A DNA stretch of 64,000 nt from Angelakisella sp. (GCA_020024555.1 JAHHTQ010000003.1:1-64000), one strand, 5' to 3'. Shown: positions 7,734 to 16,901, numbered from the stretch's first letter. Made by a program: numbers and translations. The notes: generated from the sequence alone by a model not told the origin.

Positions 7734-9347
7734 TCAGTTGTCCCATTTATCACAAAGAGCTTTTATTTGGTCAGCGAACTTCGCAATATCTTTGTTCGGT
7801 CTCTCTTTATAATTTTGCGCAATACTAACGAGTCTGTCAACCATAGATAATAGCCTTGTAAATACAGGTGAATTTTTGGATTTAAGTTTAACTTTTGTGG
7901 AATGTGGTTTATACTCCTCGCCATAGTCTATACATTCTCCTGTAACAAGGTCATATATTGACTCAAAGTTTGGAGCTACCGCATTTATACCATAATTATG
8001 ACGTAATTCGTTTGCAAAGTCAACAGTAACTTTTGCATCTCCATGTACAACAAATACTTCCTTAGGTTTTGGTGAAAAGCTGCCTATCCACTTCAAAAGT
8101 CCTGTTTTATCAGCATGACCACTCATTGAACGCATTGTTAATATTTGCGCCTTGACATCAATTTCTTCACCGAATATGCTCACAGTCTTTGCGCCGTCAT
8201 ACAAACTTCTTCCAAGTGTTCCCACTGCCTGATATCCAACAAAAAGTATTGTGCATTCAGGACGCCATAAATTATGTTTCAAATGGTGCTTTATTCTGCC
8301 TGCGTCACACATACCACTCGCCGAAATAATAACCTTGCAATCCTCGTCAAAGTTTATCGCCTTACTGTCTTCTGTTGATACAGATGTTATAAGCCCTGTA
8401 AAACTTAGCGGATTTACACCACCATTAACAAGTTCCATAGCCTCATCATCAAAATATCCCGCTATGTTCTTGCGAAAAACTTGCGTTGCCTCAACCGCAA
8501 GCGGGCTATCAACATACACTTTAAAGTTTGGATTTGTCTTAACCAGTCCCCTATCCTTTATTTTACGGATAAAATACAATAGTTCCTGAGTTCTGCCAAC
8601 TGCAAAAGATGGTATGACCACATTACCGCCACGTTTAAATGTTTCTTCTATAATTTGTGTAAGATTATCTACATAATTTCCCTCGATAGGCTCGTGATTT
8701 TTATCGCCGTAAGTAGATTCCATTACAACATAATCCGCTAATTTATGATAAGTTGGGTCTTCTATAATCGGCTGATTAATATTACCTATATCTCCGGAAA
8801 ATACGACTGTTCTTGTTACATCATTTTCAGTTATTTTTACGGTTATACTTGCTGAACCGAGTAAGTGGCCGGCATCTCTGAATAATATCTCTATGCCTTC
8901 ACACATTTGTACGGGAGTATCATATTCGCATGGTACAAAATGAGTAAGCACATCTTCGGCATCTTGCATATTATATATCGGTTCAATCGGCGCACGTCCG
9001 GCGCGTTTACCTTTTCTGTTCTTCCATTCGGCTTCAAATTCCTGTATATGCGCAGAATCCCGCAACATTATACTACATAAGTCATAAGTTGCGCCGGTAG
9101 TATATATTTCACCCTTAAAACCATATTTTGTAAGTAACGGAAGATATCCCGAATGATCAATATGCGCGTGTGTAAGCAAAACATAGTCTACTGTTGATGG
9201 GGAAATAGGTAGTTTTAAACTTTCTTCATCATCTTTATCTTCACCCTGTTTCATACCGAAATCAATAAGTATAGTTTTTCCGCAGGCTTTCAAGCAATGG
9301 CAACTACCTGTTACCTCGTGCGTTGCCCCCAAAAAAGATATATACAT
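7734..9347 (-). CDS. MBL-fold/beta-CASP nuclease-type protein
   Basis: This 537-residue protein is of the CPSF/RNase-type metallo-beta-lactamase group. The N-terminal lactamase domain has LTHAHIDHSG (~58-67) as zinc motif II. HLLGSASI (~160) and VVFSGDIG (~181) follow. The beta-CASP segment includes NVVIPSFAVGRTQELLYFI (~238-256). The C-terminal RMMBL part has MSGHADKTGLLKW and VVHGDAKVTVDFANEL (~405-450). The last ~85 residues are an additional helical tail. Relatives cleave RNA; the target here is unknown. The ATG at 9347 follows GGGGGAGCT. It is probably monocistronic. Confidence 0.85.
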   Translation of the reverse strand: MYISFLGATHEVTGSCHCLKACGKTILIDFGMKQGEDKDDEESLKLPISPSTVDYVLLTHAHIDHSGYLPLLTKYGFKGEIYTTGATYDLCSIMLRDSAHIQEFEAEWKNRKGKRAGRAPIEPIYNMQDAEDVLTHFVPCEYDTPVQMCEGIEILFRDAGHLLGSASITVKITENDVTRTVVFSGDIGNINQPIIEDPTYHKLADYVVMESTYGDKNHEPIEGNYVDNLTQIIEETFKRGGNVVIPSFAVGRTQELLYFIRKIKDRGLVKTNPNFKVYVDSPLAVEATQVFRKNIAGYFDDEAMELVNGGVNPLSFTGLITSVSTEDSKAINFDEDCKVIISASGMCDAGRIKHHLKHNLWRPECTILFVGYQAVGTLGRSLYDGAKTVSIFGEEIDVKAQILTMRSMSGHADKTGLLKWIGSFSPKPKEVFVVHGDAKVTVDFANELRHNYGINAVAPNFESIYDLVTGECIDYGEEYKPHSTKVKLKSKNSPVFTRLLSMVDRLVSIAQNYKERPNKDIAKFADQIKALCDKWDN

Positions 9348-9494
9348 AAAAGCTCCCCCTTTTTGTAAATATACTATATATTTATTTATATGATATCAAA
9401 AAAATTATTAAAAGTCAACAAAAAATATTCAATAATATATTAGATTATTAACAATAATATTTCTAAATATTCATTATTTTGCTTTCATTACGCA

Positions 9495-9533
9495 AAAATG
9501 CCCTTCGACAGTATAAACAATACTATCGGAGGG
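9495..9533 (-). terminator. Terminator of the rnf operon
   Basis: A 14-bp stem with one mismatch (CCCTTCGACAGTAT at 9501-9514 against 9520-9533) is followed on the minus strand by a U-run (9499-9495). It lies about 20 bases past rnfB. Confidence 0.8.
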
Positions 9534-9554
9534 TTAATTTTTAGATATTAATTA

Positions 9555-10373
9555 TCAGTTACCACTGCAACCTGTACAAACTCCGTTTGCTCCACAATTT
9601 TTGATAACGTGAACAGGACATACCTCTACACATTTACCGCAATTTGTACATTTATCATAATCGATTGTTGCAAGGTTGTTTGTAACATGAATTGCATCAT
9701 ATTCACAAGTTTTTTGGCACTTCATACAACCAATACAGCCTGCTGTACATTCCTTACGTACAAGCGCGCCTTTTTGATGTGAAGAACAACCAACAGACAC
9801 CATATTTGTCTCTTTAACCATATCAATCAAGTTATTGGGACAGACTTTTGCACAGGCGCTGCAACCTGTACAAAGATCTCTGTCGACAACAGCTACGCCA
9901 TTCACTATTGACATAGCATCAAATTTACACGCTGAAACACAGTCACCAAAACCGAGACAGCCAACCGAACAGCTTCTTCTGCCTTGATAGAACATATTGT
10001 TTGCCGCACAAGTTTGTGGGCCGTCATATTCCATTTTGTATTCAGCTGTTTCAAAAGTACCTGTACAACGTACAAATGCTTTTTTCTCAACAACATCTTG
10101 AAACTCCATACCAAGAATTTCGCTTATTTTTCTTGATACTCTGTCTCCACCGGGGGCACATAGGTTTGTTCTCGGTGATTTTTCATCTGCCAAATATTTT
10201 GCATAACCGTCACAGCCGGCAAAACCACAAGCACCACAGTTTGCGCCGGGCAATGTATCACGCAATTTTTCAGCCTTTTCATCAACAGGCACAGCCATCA
10301 GTTTTGATGCTATTACAAGAATAACACCACAAATGAGACCAATAGCCGCAACACTCAAAACTGCTACTAACAT
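9555..10373 (-). CDS. rnfB: Rnf complex subunit RnfB
   Basis: This 272-residue iron-sulfur subunit takes electrons from reduced ferredoxin into the membrane Rnf complex. A hydrophobic N-terminal anchor (1-27) precedes the Fe-S domain with CGACGFAGCDGYAKYL (~47-62). Several ferredoxin-type clusters follow: CLGFGDCVSACKF, CTGCSACAKVCPN, CIGCMKCQKTCEYD and CTNCGKCVEVCPVH. The protein ends in a further Cys-rich tail (NCGANGVCTGC). More clusters than proteobacterial RnfB is typical of clostridial versions. It is the last gene of rnfCDGEAB, 20 bases behind rnfA. Confidence 0.95.
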   Translation of the reverse strand: MLVAVLSVAAIGLICGVILVIASKLMAVPVDEKAEKLRDTLPGANCGACGFAGCDGYAKYLADEKSPRTNLCAPGGDRVSRKISEILGMEFQDVVEKKAFVRCTGTFETAEYKMEYDGPQTCAANNMFYQGRRSCSVGCLGFGDCVSACKFDAMSIVNGVAVVDRDLCTGCSACAKVCPNNLIDMVKETNMVSVGCSSHQKGALVRKECTAGCIGCMKCQKTCEYDAIHVTNNLATIDYDKCTNCGKCVEVCPVHVIKNCGANGVCTGCSGN

Positions 10374-10393
10374 AACTTTTGTAATCCTCCTAC

Positions 10394-10993
10394 TTATTTA
10401 AACAAGCCTTCAATCAGTCCGCCAAATCCCATAAATGACATAGAAACTATTGATGCCGCAATTAGTGTTATTGGTAGACCTTGGAAAGACTTTGATATTT
10501 TGCTGTTTTCTATACGTGAACGAACGCCTGCAAACAATACCATTGCAAGCATAAAACCCAAACCTCCGCCAAGAGAGTTTATCATAGACTCTGCGAAAGT
10601 ATAACCTTCACGGATATTAAGTACAGTTACACCCAAAACAGCGCAGTTTGTTGTGATAAGTGGCAAATAGATACCCAATGATTTATGAAGAGCAGGGATA
10701 AATTTACGCAACACCATTTCAACAAGCTGAACAAGCGCGGCAATTACCAATATAAATACAACTGTTTGCATATAACCTAAATTATTTTTGTCAAGTAAAT
10801 ATACTTGAATAGGGTAAGTAACCGCTGTTGCCATAAGCATAACAAAAGTTACGGCAAGACTCATACCAACGGCGCTGTCAAGTTTTTTTGATACTCCCAA
10901 AAAAGGACATATTCCCAAGAATTTTGCAAGTACAAAGTTATTTACAAGTATTGCGCTGAAAAGTATTATCATAAGTTCTTTTGCGTATTCCAT
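10394..10993 (-). CDS. rnfA: Rnf complex subunit RnfA
   Basis: This 199-residue integral membrane protein has six predicted helices and the RnfA/NqrE hallmarks LGICPFLGVSKK (residues ~26-37) and ITTNCAVLGV (~111-120). The conserved cysteines in these half-helices hold an Fe-S centre in the membrane in characterised Rnf and Nqr complexes. The ATG follows AAAGGGGTG. It sits 4 bases after the rnfE stop, translationally coupled. Confidence 0.95.
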   Translation of the reverse strand: MEYAKELMIILFSAILVNNFVLAKFLGICPFLGVSKKLDSAVGMSLAVTFVMLMATAVTYPIQVYLLDKNNLGYMQTVVFILVIAALVQLVEMVLRKFIPALHKSLGIYLPLITTNCAVLGVTVLNIREGYTFAESMINSLGGGLGFMLAMVLFAGVRSRIENSKISKSFQGLPITLIAASIVSMSFMGFGGLIEGLFK

Positions 10994-10997
10994 TCAG

Positions 10998-11675
10998 TTA
11001 CACCCCTTTCCCTGCGCTTGCACAAGCACCCTTTGACGGGCAGTTTGCGCAGCCGAATTCTTTTTTCTTAATTGCCTTTGATTTTGTAAGTTTATTAACA
11101 AGCGCTATCAACAAACCGAATACCAAGAAACCACCAGGAGCCATTTTCATAATTGATATTGGTGGTATACCTTCCGGTAATACGTTAAAGCCAAGTATTG
11201 TACCTGCTCCAAACAGCTCACGGATAAAGCCCATTACGCCAAGCGCACAAGTAAAACCAAGACCCATACCGATACCGTCAAGCGCTGAATCAAGCACTGA
11301 ATTTTTTGATGCGAACATTTCTGCGCGACCAAGAATTATACAGTTAACAACTATCAGTGGTATAAATATACCAAGCGTATTGTACAAATCAGAAGCAAAC
11401 GCTTTCATAAGCATTTCTATTACAGATACGAAACCTGCGATAACAACTATATAACAAGGTATACGAACCTTTGAAGGTATCACCTTTTTTAATAATGATA
11501 TTACTATATTTGAACCCAGTAGTACGAATGTAGCCGCAATACCCATTGCCAAACCGTTTTTCATAGAAGTTGATGTAGCAAGAGTAGGGCAAGTACCAAG
11601 TACAAGTACGAGTACAGGGTTCTCTTTTATTATACCATTAAGGAGTATTTTCATTTTTTGACTGAATTTACTCAC
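10998..11675 (-). CDS. rnfE: Rnf complex subunit RnfE
   Basis: A 225-residue membrane protein homologous to RnfA, with NPVLVLVLGTCPTLATSTS (~19-37) and PLIVVNCIILGRAE (~110-123), the paired Cys motifs of RnfE/NqrD. The C-terminus has four Cys in CANCPSKGACASAG, seen in some clostridial RnfE. The start is GTG (11675) behind GGGAGTGAAG. It lies in the rnf operon between rnfG and rnfA. Confidence 0.95.
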   Translation of the reverse strand: MSKFSQKMKILLNGIIKENPVLVLVLGTCPTLATSTSMKNGLAMGIAATFVLLGSNIVISLLKKVIPSKVRIPCYIVVIAGFVSVIEMLMKAFASDLYNTLGIFIPLIVVNCIILGRAEMFASKNSVLDSALDGIGMGLGFTCALGVMGFIRELFGAGTILGFNVLPEGIPPISIMKMAPGGFLVFGLLIALVNKLTKSKAIKKKEFGCANCPSKGACASAGKGV

Positions 11676-11703
11676 TTATCTTCACTCCCTCTTATAATAA
11701 ATT

Positions 11704-12609
11704 TTATGCTATTGTTTTAAACAGTTCAAGCGCCTTTGCAACAGCCTTCTCAAAACCTTCTGAACTTTCTGTTGCACCTGATATAGCATTAATGCCCTCT
11801 ACTTGTGTTTTGCCTACAAATTGTTTTGTATGCGCTTCTTCGCCAACTCTTGAACCTAGTCCTTGTGTCTCTCCGTTTTCACCAAGAGCAACATTTACTA
11901 TTTCACCTTTTTTGTTGATACCAACATAAACTTGCATTTTCATTGGTGCACCGCTATAACCTTGTTCTTCAACAACAATTACATAACCGTCTTCATCTGC
12001 TTTGAATGCTTTTAATGCGCCTTCTAGTTTCATTTCTTCAAATTTTGTTGCAGTTGGGTATGCCATTTTTTCAAATGAGGGTTTTTCCACTTCTACGCCA
12101 GCAAGTTCAGCGTAAGCTTCAAATGCGCTTGTTACAGAACTTTTGAATGCGCCGGAAGAAACTGTTGCGCCGGTTACTGCATCAATACCGTCAAGCTTCA
12201 TATCTTTACCTTTATATTGGTCTGTATATTTTGGCAAACCAACTTGTGAACCGATACCCTCTGTCTCGTTGTTATCCATTAGTTTAACTTTGTCAATTTT
12301 GCCATCAGCGGTAATACCAACCATTACTTGCATTTCACCACCGTAACCGTTTGCTTTACCTGTGATTACAAAACCTTTGTTATTTGTCTCTTTGTATGCT
12401 TCTACTACGTTTTTAGCTTTTACTTCTACTTTTTCAAAGCTGCCTGCGCCCTGCAAAACTTCGCTACGGGCTTCATCTGCCGCCGCTCTCTTTGCTGCTT
12501 CAATTATTGGTTCTGTTGTGTTATATGTTAGTACCAGCGCCGCAGATATAACGATACATATAATTGTCAGAACTGCTGCCGGATATACAAATTCTTTTAC
12601 AAACTTCAT
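11704..12609 (-). CDS. rnfG: Rnf complex subunit RnfG with two FMN-binding domains
   Basis: RnfG carries covalent FMN outside the membrane and passes electrons within Rnf. Here it is 301 residues, against about 180-210 in most RnfG. One N-terminal membrane helix (~8-29) is followed by two FMN-binding domains. Domain one ends in DAVTGATVSSGAF (TGAT at 146-149) and domain two in NAISGATESSEGF (SGAT at 277-280). Both keep the (S/T)GAT flavinylation motif, so both could hold FMN. The two halves share the pattern EGIGSQVG / QGLGSRVG, indicating a tandem duplication. The start ATG shares one base with the rnfD stop. Confidence 0.93.
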   Translation of the reverse strand: MKFVKEFVYPAAVLTIICIVISAALVLTYNTTEPIIEAAKRAAADEARSEVLQGAGSFEKVEVKAKNVVEAYKETNNKGFVITGKANGYGGEMQVMVGITADGKIDKVKLMDNNETEGIGSQVGLPKYTDQYKGKDMKLDGIDAVTGATVSSGAFKSSVTSAFEAYAELAGVEVEKPSFEKMAYPTATKFEEMKLEGALKAFKADEDGYVIVVEEQGYSGAPMKMQVYVGINKKGEIVNVALGENGETQGLGSRVGEEAHTKQFVGKTQVEGINAISGATESSEGFEKAVAKALELFKTIA

Positions 12610-13550
12610 TATTTAACCCCTCCAAATGGCATTTTTATAGTTAATTTATTTATATGTGGTGTTACTATATTCATTAGTAATATTGCAAATGACATTCCTT
12701 CCGGATATGAGCCATAAGCACGAATCAGTACTGCTATTACACCCACACCTATACCAAAGATAATTTTACCGCTCTCACGAACCGGAGAAGTAACATAATC
12801 TGTTGCCATAAAGAATGCTGCAATCATTGTACCGCCTGATACCAACATATAAAATGGATTTAGCCCTGTTATTAATGACATAACAAATACAGTTACGAGT
12901 ACCGTAACAGGAATTGTTGCTGTTATTACTTTTTTGTATATTAGATATATACCACCGATAAGAAGCGCAAGTGCCGCTGTTTCACCCAAACAACCACCAC
13001 GTACACCAAGTAACATATTCAGCATATTTGGCGCGTCCATAACTGAACCGCCTGTTGTAAGTATTGCAAGAGGCGTTGCGCCTGTTACTGTCTCACAAGC
13101 TTTAACATAAGAGTTTGGATTTGCCCATGTTGTCATCTCTTTTGAAAAAGCTATCAAAAGGAATATACGGGCTGTTATCGCAGGGTTGGCAAAGTTATCA
13201 CCAATACCGCCAAATAAACATTTTACGAACAAAATCGCAAAAATACCACCCACAACAGCCATCCATACAGGAAGTGTTGAAGGCAGGTTGTATGCGAGAA
13301 GTAAACCTGTTACTACTGCGCTGAAATCCCCAACTGTTTGTCTTTGTTTCATTAATCTGCAAAATAGATACTCTGTCAAAACACAAGTTGCAACAGTTAC
13401 TGCTATCAGTATTAATGCCCTATAACCAAAAGTAAGCACCGACACAATCCCCGCTGGGATAAGCGCTGCTGCCACATTCATCATTATTGATGATGTTGAA
13501 GCAGGAGCCTTGATGTGTGGTGAGGGCGAAACTGTCAATTTACTAACCAT
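12609..13550 (-). CDS. rnfD: Rnf complex subunit RnfD
   Basis: This 313-residue polytopic membrane subunit has about nine helices. ETVTGATPLA (153-162) is the covalent FMN site, with Thr159 as expected flavin ligand. FMATDYVTSPV (~255-265) is the other conserved RnfD/NqrB segment. With RnfA and RnfE it forms the ion-translocating core that pumps Na+ or H+ as ferredoxin is oxidised. The coupling ion is not evident from sequence. Confidence 0.95.
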   Translation of the reverse strand: MVSKLTVSPSPHIKAPASTSSIMMNVAAALIPAGIVSVLTFGYRALILIAVTVATCVLTEYLFCRLMKQRQTVGDFSAVVTGLLLAYNLPSTLPVWMAVVGGIFAILFVKCLFGGIGDNFANPAITARIFLLIAFSKEMTTWANPNSYVKACETVTGATPLAILTTGGSVMDAPNMLNMLLGVRGGCLGETAALALLIGGIYLIYKKVITATIPVTVLVTVFVMSLITGLNPFYMLVSGGTMIAAFFMATDYVTSPVRESGKIIFGIGVGVIAVLIRAYGSYPEGMSFAILLMNIVTPHINKLTIKMPFGGVK

Positions 13551-13566
13551 AATTATAAACTACCCC

Positions 13567-14880
13567 CTATTTTTGTTGTTGCTGACGCAAAAGTTGCTTA
13601 CCTAGCTTATTGTACATTGCAAGAGGTCTTCTTGCCGGACATACATAAGAACAACAACCACATTCCATACACAAATTAACTTTTAAATTTTTAAGCGCTT
13701 CGATATTATTTGTGTGATAAGCGCTGTCAAGCATTGCCGGTGACAAATCTATCGGACAAGCTCTCATACATCTTCCACAACGGATACAAGCTGTTTCCTC
13801 AAATATCTCGGCATCTTTTGGTAAAAATGCAAGTATGGCATTTGTATTTTTAATTACCATATATTCATCACTTGGTAGCGCAATACCCATCATTGGACCA
13901 CCCATAAGTATTTTCTTTGGAGTATCTACATAGCCACCGCAAAATTCTACCAAATCATATATTGATGTGCCAAGTGGAACAGTTATGTTTTGTGGATTTT
14001 TTATAGCGCTACCATCTACTGTAAGCGTTTTCTCTACAAGTGGCATACCTGTATTTGCATAATCAGCAAGTTTTGCAAGTGTTGTAACATTACAGATAAT
14101 AACACCGCTGTCGGCAGGTAAAGCGCCTTCTTTTATAACTCTGCCTGTACATTCAAAAGCAAGAACTTTTTCACCGCCCTGTGGGTATTGTGATTTCAAA
14201 GTTTTTACATTTATATTTGGCTCGTCTTTTAATAGATTGGTTAATTTTTCAATAGCCTCAGGCTTATTGTTTTCTATACCAATTATCGCTTCTTTAAGGT
14301 TTAAATGTTTTACAACAAGTTTAATACCTTGAATTAATAACTCTGCGTTGTCTATCATAAGTCTTGTGTCGCAGGTTATATATGGTTCACATTCAGCGCC
14401 ATTTACAACAAGTGTATCCACAGCATCAATATTCTTAGGATTTAACTTGATGTGTGTTGGAAATCCCGCACCGCCAAGACCAACAAGACCGCAGTTTCTT
14501 GCTGCCTCTATTAAATCTTTTTGATTTTTTATTTCAGGTTTTACTACCGTTTCACTAACTGTTTGCAAACCATCTGTTTCTATAACAACTGCTTTGCAAG
14601 TTACACCTGCCGGTGTAAGATAATCAATAATTGATTTTACGGTACCTGATACTGATGAATGTACATCAGCGCACAAAAAGCCTTGACCTTCGCCTATCTT
14701 TTGACCTACTTTTACTTCATCGCCAACCTTAACAAGCACTACGCTTTCGCCACCCATATGTTGAATCATTGGGAGTGTTACTTGTTTAGGAATAGACATT
14801 TTTACAGCTTTTTTATCCGCTGTATTTTTATGATGTTCAACATGCACACCGTTTAAACTGCGGTTAAAAAGTTTTCCCAC
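13567..14880 (-). CDS. rnfC: Rnf complex subunit RnfC
   Basis: This 437-residue peripheral subunit binds NAD(H) and FMN. The N-terminal sandwich-hybrid region is followed by GLVGLGGAGFPTHIKLNP (~151-168), the glycine-rich nucleotide loop. Near the C-terminus are two [4Fe-4S] motifs, CIRCGRCMRACPIDL and CMECGCCSYVCPARRP. It starts at GTG (14880) behind GGAGGTAA and is the first gene of the operon. Transcription probably begins in the AT-rich gap 14881-14971. Confidence 0.95.
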   Translation of the reverse strand: MGKLFNRSLNGVHVEHHKNTADKKAVKMSIPKQVTLPMIQHMGGESVVLVKVGDEVKVGQKIGEGQGFLCADVHSSVSGTVKSIIDYLTPAGVTCKAVVIETDGLQTVSETVVKPEIKNQKDLIEAARNCGLVGLGGAGFPTHIKLNPKNIDAVDTLVVNGAECEPYITCDTRLMIDNAELLIQGIKLVVKHLNLKEAIIGIENNKPEAIEKLTNLLKDEPNINVKTLKSQYPQGGEKVLAFECTGRVIKEGALPADSGVIICNVTTLAKLADYANTGMPLVEKTLTVDGSAIKNPQNITVPLGTSIYDLVEFCGGYVDTPKKILMGGPMMGIALPSDEYMVIKNTNAILAFLPKDAEIFEETACIRCGRCMRACPIDLSPAMLDSAYHTNNIEALKNLKVNLCMECGCCSYVCPARRPLAMYNKLGKQLLRQQQQK

Positions 14881-14971
14881 CTGTAATTACCTCCATATTT
14901 TTTCATATATTATTAGCATAATTAAATAAATTAATTATGTAATTATTATAACTATCTGTTTTATAATACTG

Positions 14972-15181
14972 TTATTCCAAAGAGCGTTGAGATACGCATA
15001 AATTACCTTCATTGTCTTTAAAATATTTTACATCATTATCATTTATACTTACTTCGTACGATTTTTCACCTATTACGCCGAGCGCAACCGCCGAAAGCGC
15101 TTTATGATTTTCAGAAAGTTTCAAAAGTTCGGTTATACCAACATAATCAATAGCGCCCATCAAACAAGTATTTATACAATA
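14972..15181 (-). pseudogene. Nitroreductase C-terminal relic
   Basis: The frame reads a tail like that of FMN-dependent nitroreductases: NTCLMGAIDYVGITELLKLS followed by an ALGVIGEK segment and ending VKYFKDNEGNLCVSQRSLE. In the family the pattern is TCWxGxFD...LGIP...ALGYP...YWRDENGVxHVPKRSL. The N-terminal two thirds, including the FMN-binding Arg/Ser region, are absent. There is no ATG with a ribosome binding site, only TTG-ATG inside the conserved part. The frame runs directly on from the TGA of the upstream Gx gene, so the deletion probably joined the two. Confidence 0.6.
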
Positions 15182-15703
15182 TCAAGACGATAGCTTATTG
15201 ATATAAGGCAAAACTGTTTTCAGTATTATTCCTGTTATTATACCCATAAATATTCCTGACAGTATAAGAATTGGTAAAGTATAGATAAGTTTATCTGATA
15301 TAAATATACTTGCGATTATTATTTGACCTACATTGTGAAAAATTGCGCCAAAAATACTTAAAATAAGATACTGTTTTTTATTGTCAAAAATTTTCGATAA
15401 TACTACCATAACCAAAACTGAGAGTAATCCTCCCGACATACTGAGCAGTGATGCCATTACACCACGTGTAATAAAAACAAAAAAGCCTTTTAGAATAACT
15501 ATCGAAATACCTGTACCTGCTCCCAATACAAATATTGAATACATTGTTACTATATTGGAAAGTCCCAATTTTACACCGGGTGGTAAAAAAGTAGATGTAG
15601 GTATCAGCGATTCAAAAAAGCTAAGTGTCAAAGCTACTGCAAAAAGTATCCCTGTAAGTACTATTTTTTTTGTATTCCCTTTTTTGATAATATTCCACCC
15701 CAT
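15182..15703 (-). CDS. Gx transporter family membrane protein
   Basis: A 173-residue protein with five or six membrane helices. It belongs to the Gx/'heptaprenyl diphosphate synthase component I' membrane family, with ESLIPTSTFLPPGVKLGLSNIV (~30-51) as the most typical segment and IFGAIFHNVGQII (~117-129). In clostridia this family lies near Rnf, quinone or FMN-transfer genes, as here upstream of rnfC. The name comes from an early genetic link; fold and helices suggest a small-molecule or energy-coupling transporter component. The transported compound is unknown. Confidence 0.75.
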   Translation of the reverse strand: MGWNIIKKGNTKKIVLTGILFAVALTLSFFESLIPTSTFLPPGVKLGLSNIVTMYSIFVLGAGTGISIVILKGFFVFITRGVMASLLSMSGGLLSVLVMVVLSKIFDNKKQYLILSIFGAIFHNVGQIIIASIFISDKLIYTLPILILSGIFMGIITGIILKTVLPYINKLSS

Positions 15704-15750
15704 TTTTAAATAATAAATCCAGGTAAAAAGATAATTAAATTTTTAACAAT

Positions 15751-15793
15751 AAAAAATGATGACCCTCAAAGCACTTGGCTTTGGCGGTCATCA
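15751..15793 (-). terminator. Terminator after the CD1247-type gene
   Basis: TGATGACC (15757-15764) pairs with GGTCATCA (15786-15793), with a second AGC/GCT stem inside the loop. On the minus strand a U6 tail (15756-15751) follows. Confidence 0.8.
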
Positions 15794-15806
15794 AATTCAT
15801 ATTTTA

Positions 15807-16298
15807 TTATTCTTCGTCGCTACAATTACCGTCGCAACCACCACAACAACAGTCAGTTTCTTCAAAATCGAACTCTAATTTTTCTCCGCAACTTGGACAA
15901 TTAATGTAGCCTTCATCTAACATTTCATCGTCTATGATAACTTTATCACCGCATACTGGGCATTCTACCTCGTATTCAACTTCTTCGTCATCATATTCAT
16001 CATCATAGTCTTCTTCATCGTCATGATGATGGCAGCAACAACATTCATCTTCGTTCTCGTCTTCTTCAAATTCATCTTCGCCATACCATTCGTCTTCTAT
16101 GGCAGCCAAATCATCATCTATTTCATCTACTTGAAGACCCATTTCTTCAACTTTATCTTCTACGTCTGTAACTGTGCGAGATACTTCTTCAACAATATCT
16201 ATTATTAAAGAAAGAACTTTACCCTCATTTGAAGACTCAGCAATTCCTGAACCTTCTGCTAAACCTTTTAGGTACGCTACTTTTTCTGAAAGAGTCAT
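15807..16298 (-). CDS. CD1247-domain protein with zinc ribbon and Cys/His-rich tail
   Basis: This 163-residue protein has three parts. Residues 1-75 are a helical domain of the clostridial CD1247 N-terminal type (MTLSEKVAYLKGLAEG). Residues ~76-110 are strongly acidic and contain CCCCHHH. Residues ~111-145 form a zinc ribbon with CPVCGDK and CPSCGEK, followed by a tail with CCCGGCDGNC. It clearly binds metal, but no function is established for the family. It lies 39 bases behind efp and is probably cotranscribed with it. Confidence 0.75.
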   Translation of the reverse strand: MTLSEKVAYLKGLAEGSGIAESSNEGKVLSLIIDIVEEVSRTVTDVEDKVEEMGLQVDEIDDDLAAIEDEWYGEDEFEEDENEDECCCCHHHDDEEDYDDEYDDEEVEYEVECPVCGDKVIIDDEMLDEGYINCPSCGEKLEFDFEETDCCCGGCDGNCSDEE

Positions 16299-16337
16299 AA
16301 TAATTTCCTCCTATTATTAATTAATATTATGATTTAT

Positions 16338-16901
16338 TTAGTTATTAACACGTTCCATGTATTCGCCTGTACGTGTGTCAACTCTGATTACTTCACCTTC
16401 GTCAACAAACAGTGGAACTTTAATTTCCGCGCCTGTTTCCAAAGTTGCCGGTTTTGTAGCATTTGTTGCTGTGTTTCCTGCAAAACCGGGATCTGTTTTT
16501 ACAATTTTCAGTTCCATAAAGTTTGGTGGCTCTACACCGAATGTTGAACCTTTGTATGATAATATTTTACAATCTGTATTTTCTTTTACAAATTTGAAGT
16601 TGTCACCCAGAACACTTGCATTTACAGGAACGTTCTCATAAGTCTCGTTGTCCATAAAGTAGTATAGGTCACCATCATTGTATAGATATTGCATATCACG
16701 TCTTTCAACAATGGCATTTTCAAATTTTTCTGTTGGGTTGAATGTTCTTTCAACAACAGCGCCGCTTATAACATTACGGATTTTTGCTCTTACGAAAGCA
16801 GCTCCCTTACCAGGTTTAACGTGTTGAAATTCTATTATTTGAAAAACGTTTCCTTCCATATCAAAAGTAACACCGTTTCTAAAATCTCCGGCAGTAATCA
16901 T
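16338..16901 (-). CDS. efp: Translation elongation factor P
   Basis: EF-P (187 residues, standard length) relieves ribosome stalling at polyproline stretches by entering the E site. The KOW-like N-terminal domain contains HVKPGKGAAFVRAK (residues 28-41), where Lys33 at the loop tip is the usual modification site. Two OB domains follow, the last ending in DEGEVIRVDTRTGEYMERVNN region. The ATG follows GGAGG. Its neighbour upstream is an Xaa-Pro peptidase gene, a common pairing in Firmicutes. Confidence 0.97.
   Translation of the reverse strand: MITAGDFRNGVTFDMEGNVFQIIEFQHVKPGKGAAFVRAKIRNVISGAVVERTFNPTEKFENAIVERRDMQYLYNDGDLYYFMDNETYENVPVNASVLGDNFKFVKENTDCKILSYKGSTFGVEPPNFMELKIVKTDPGFAGNTATNATKPATLETGAEIKVPLFVDEGEVIRVDTRTGEYMERVNN

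Noticed and set aside
15182..15187. In-frame TGA between the Gx gene and the following frame, considered as selenocysteine
   Set aside because: The Gx protein ends at its normal family length, and the downstream part matches an unrelated enzyme's C-terminus. No clear SECIS-like hairpin directly follows the TGA. A gene relic explains it better.
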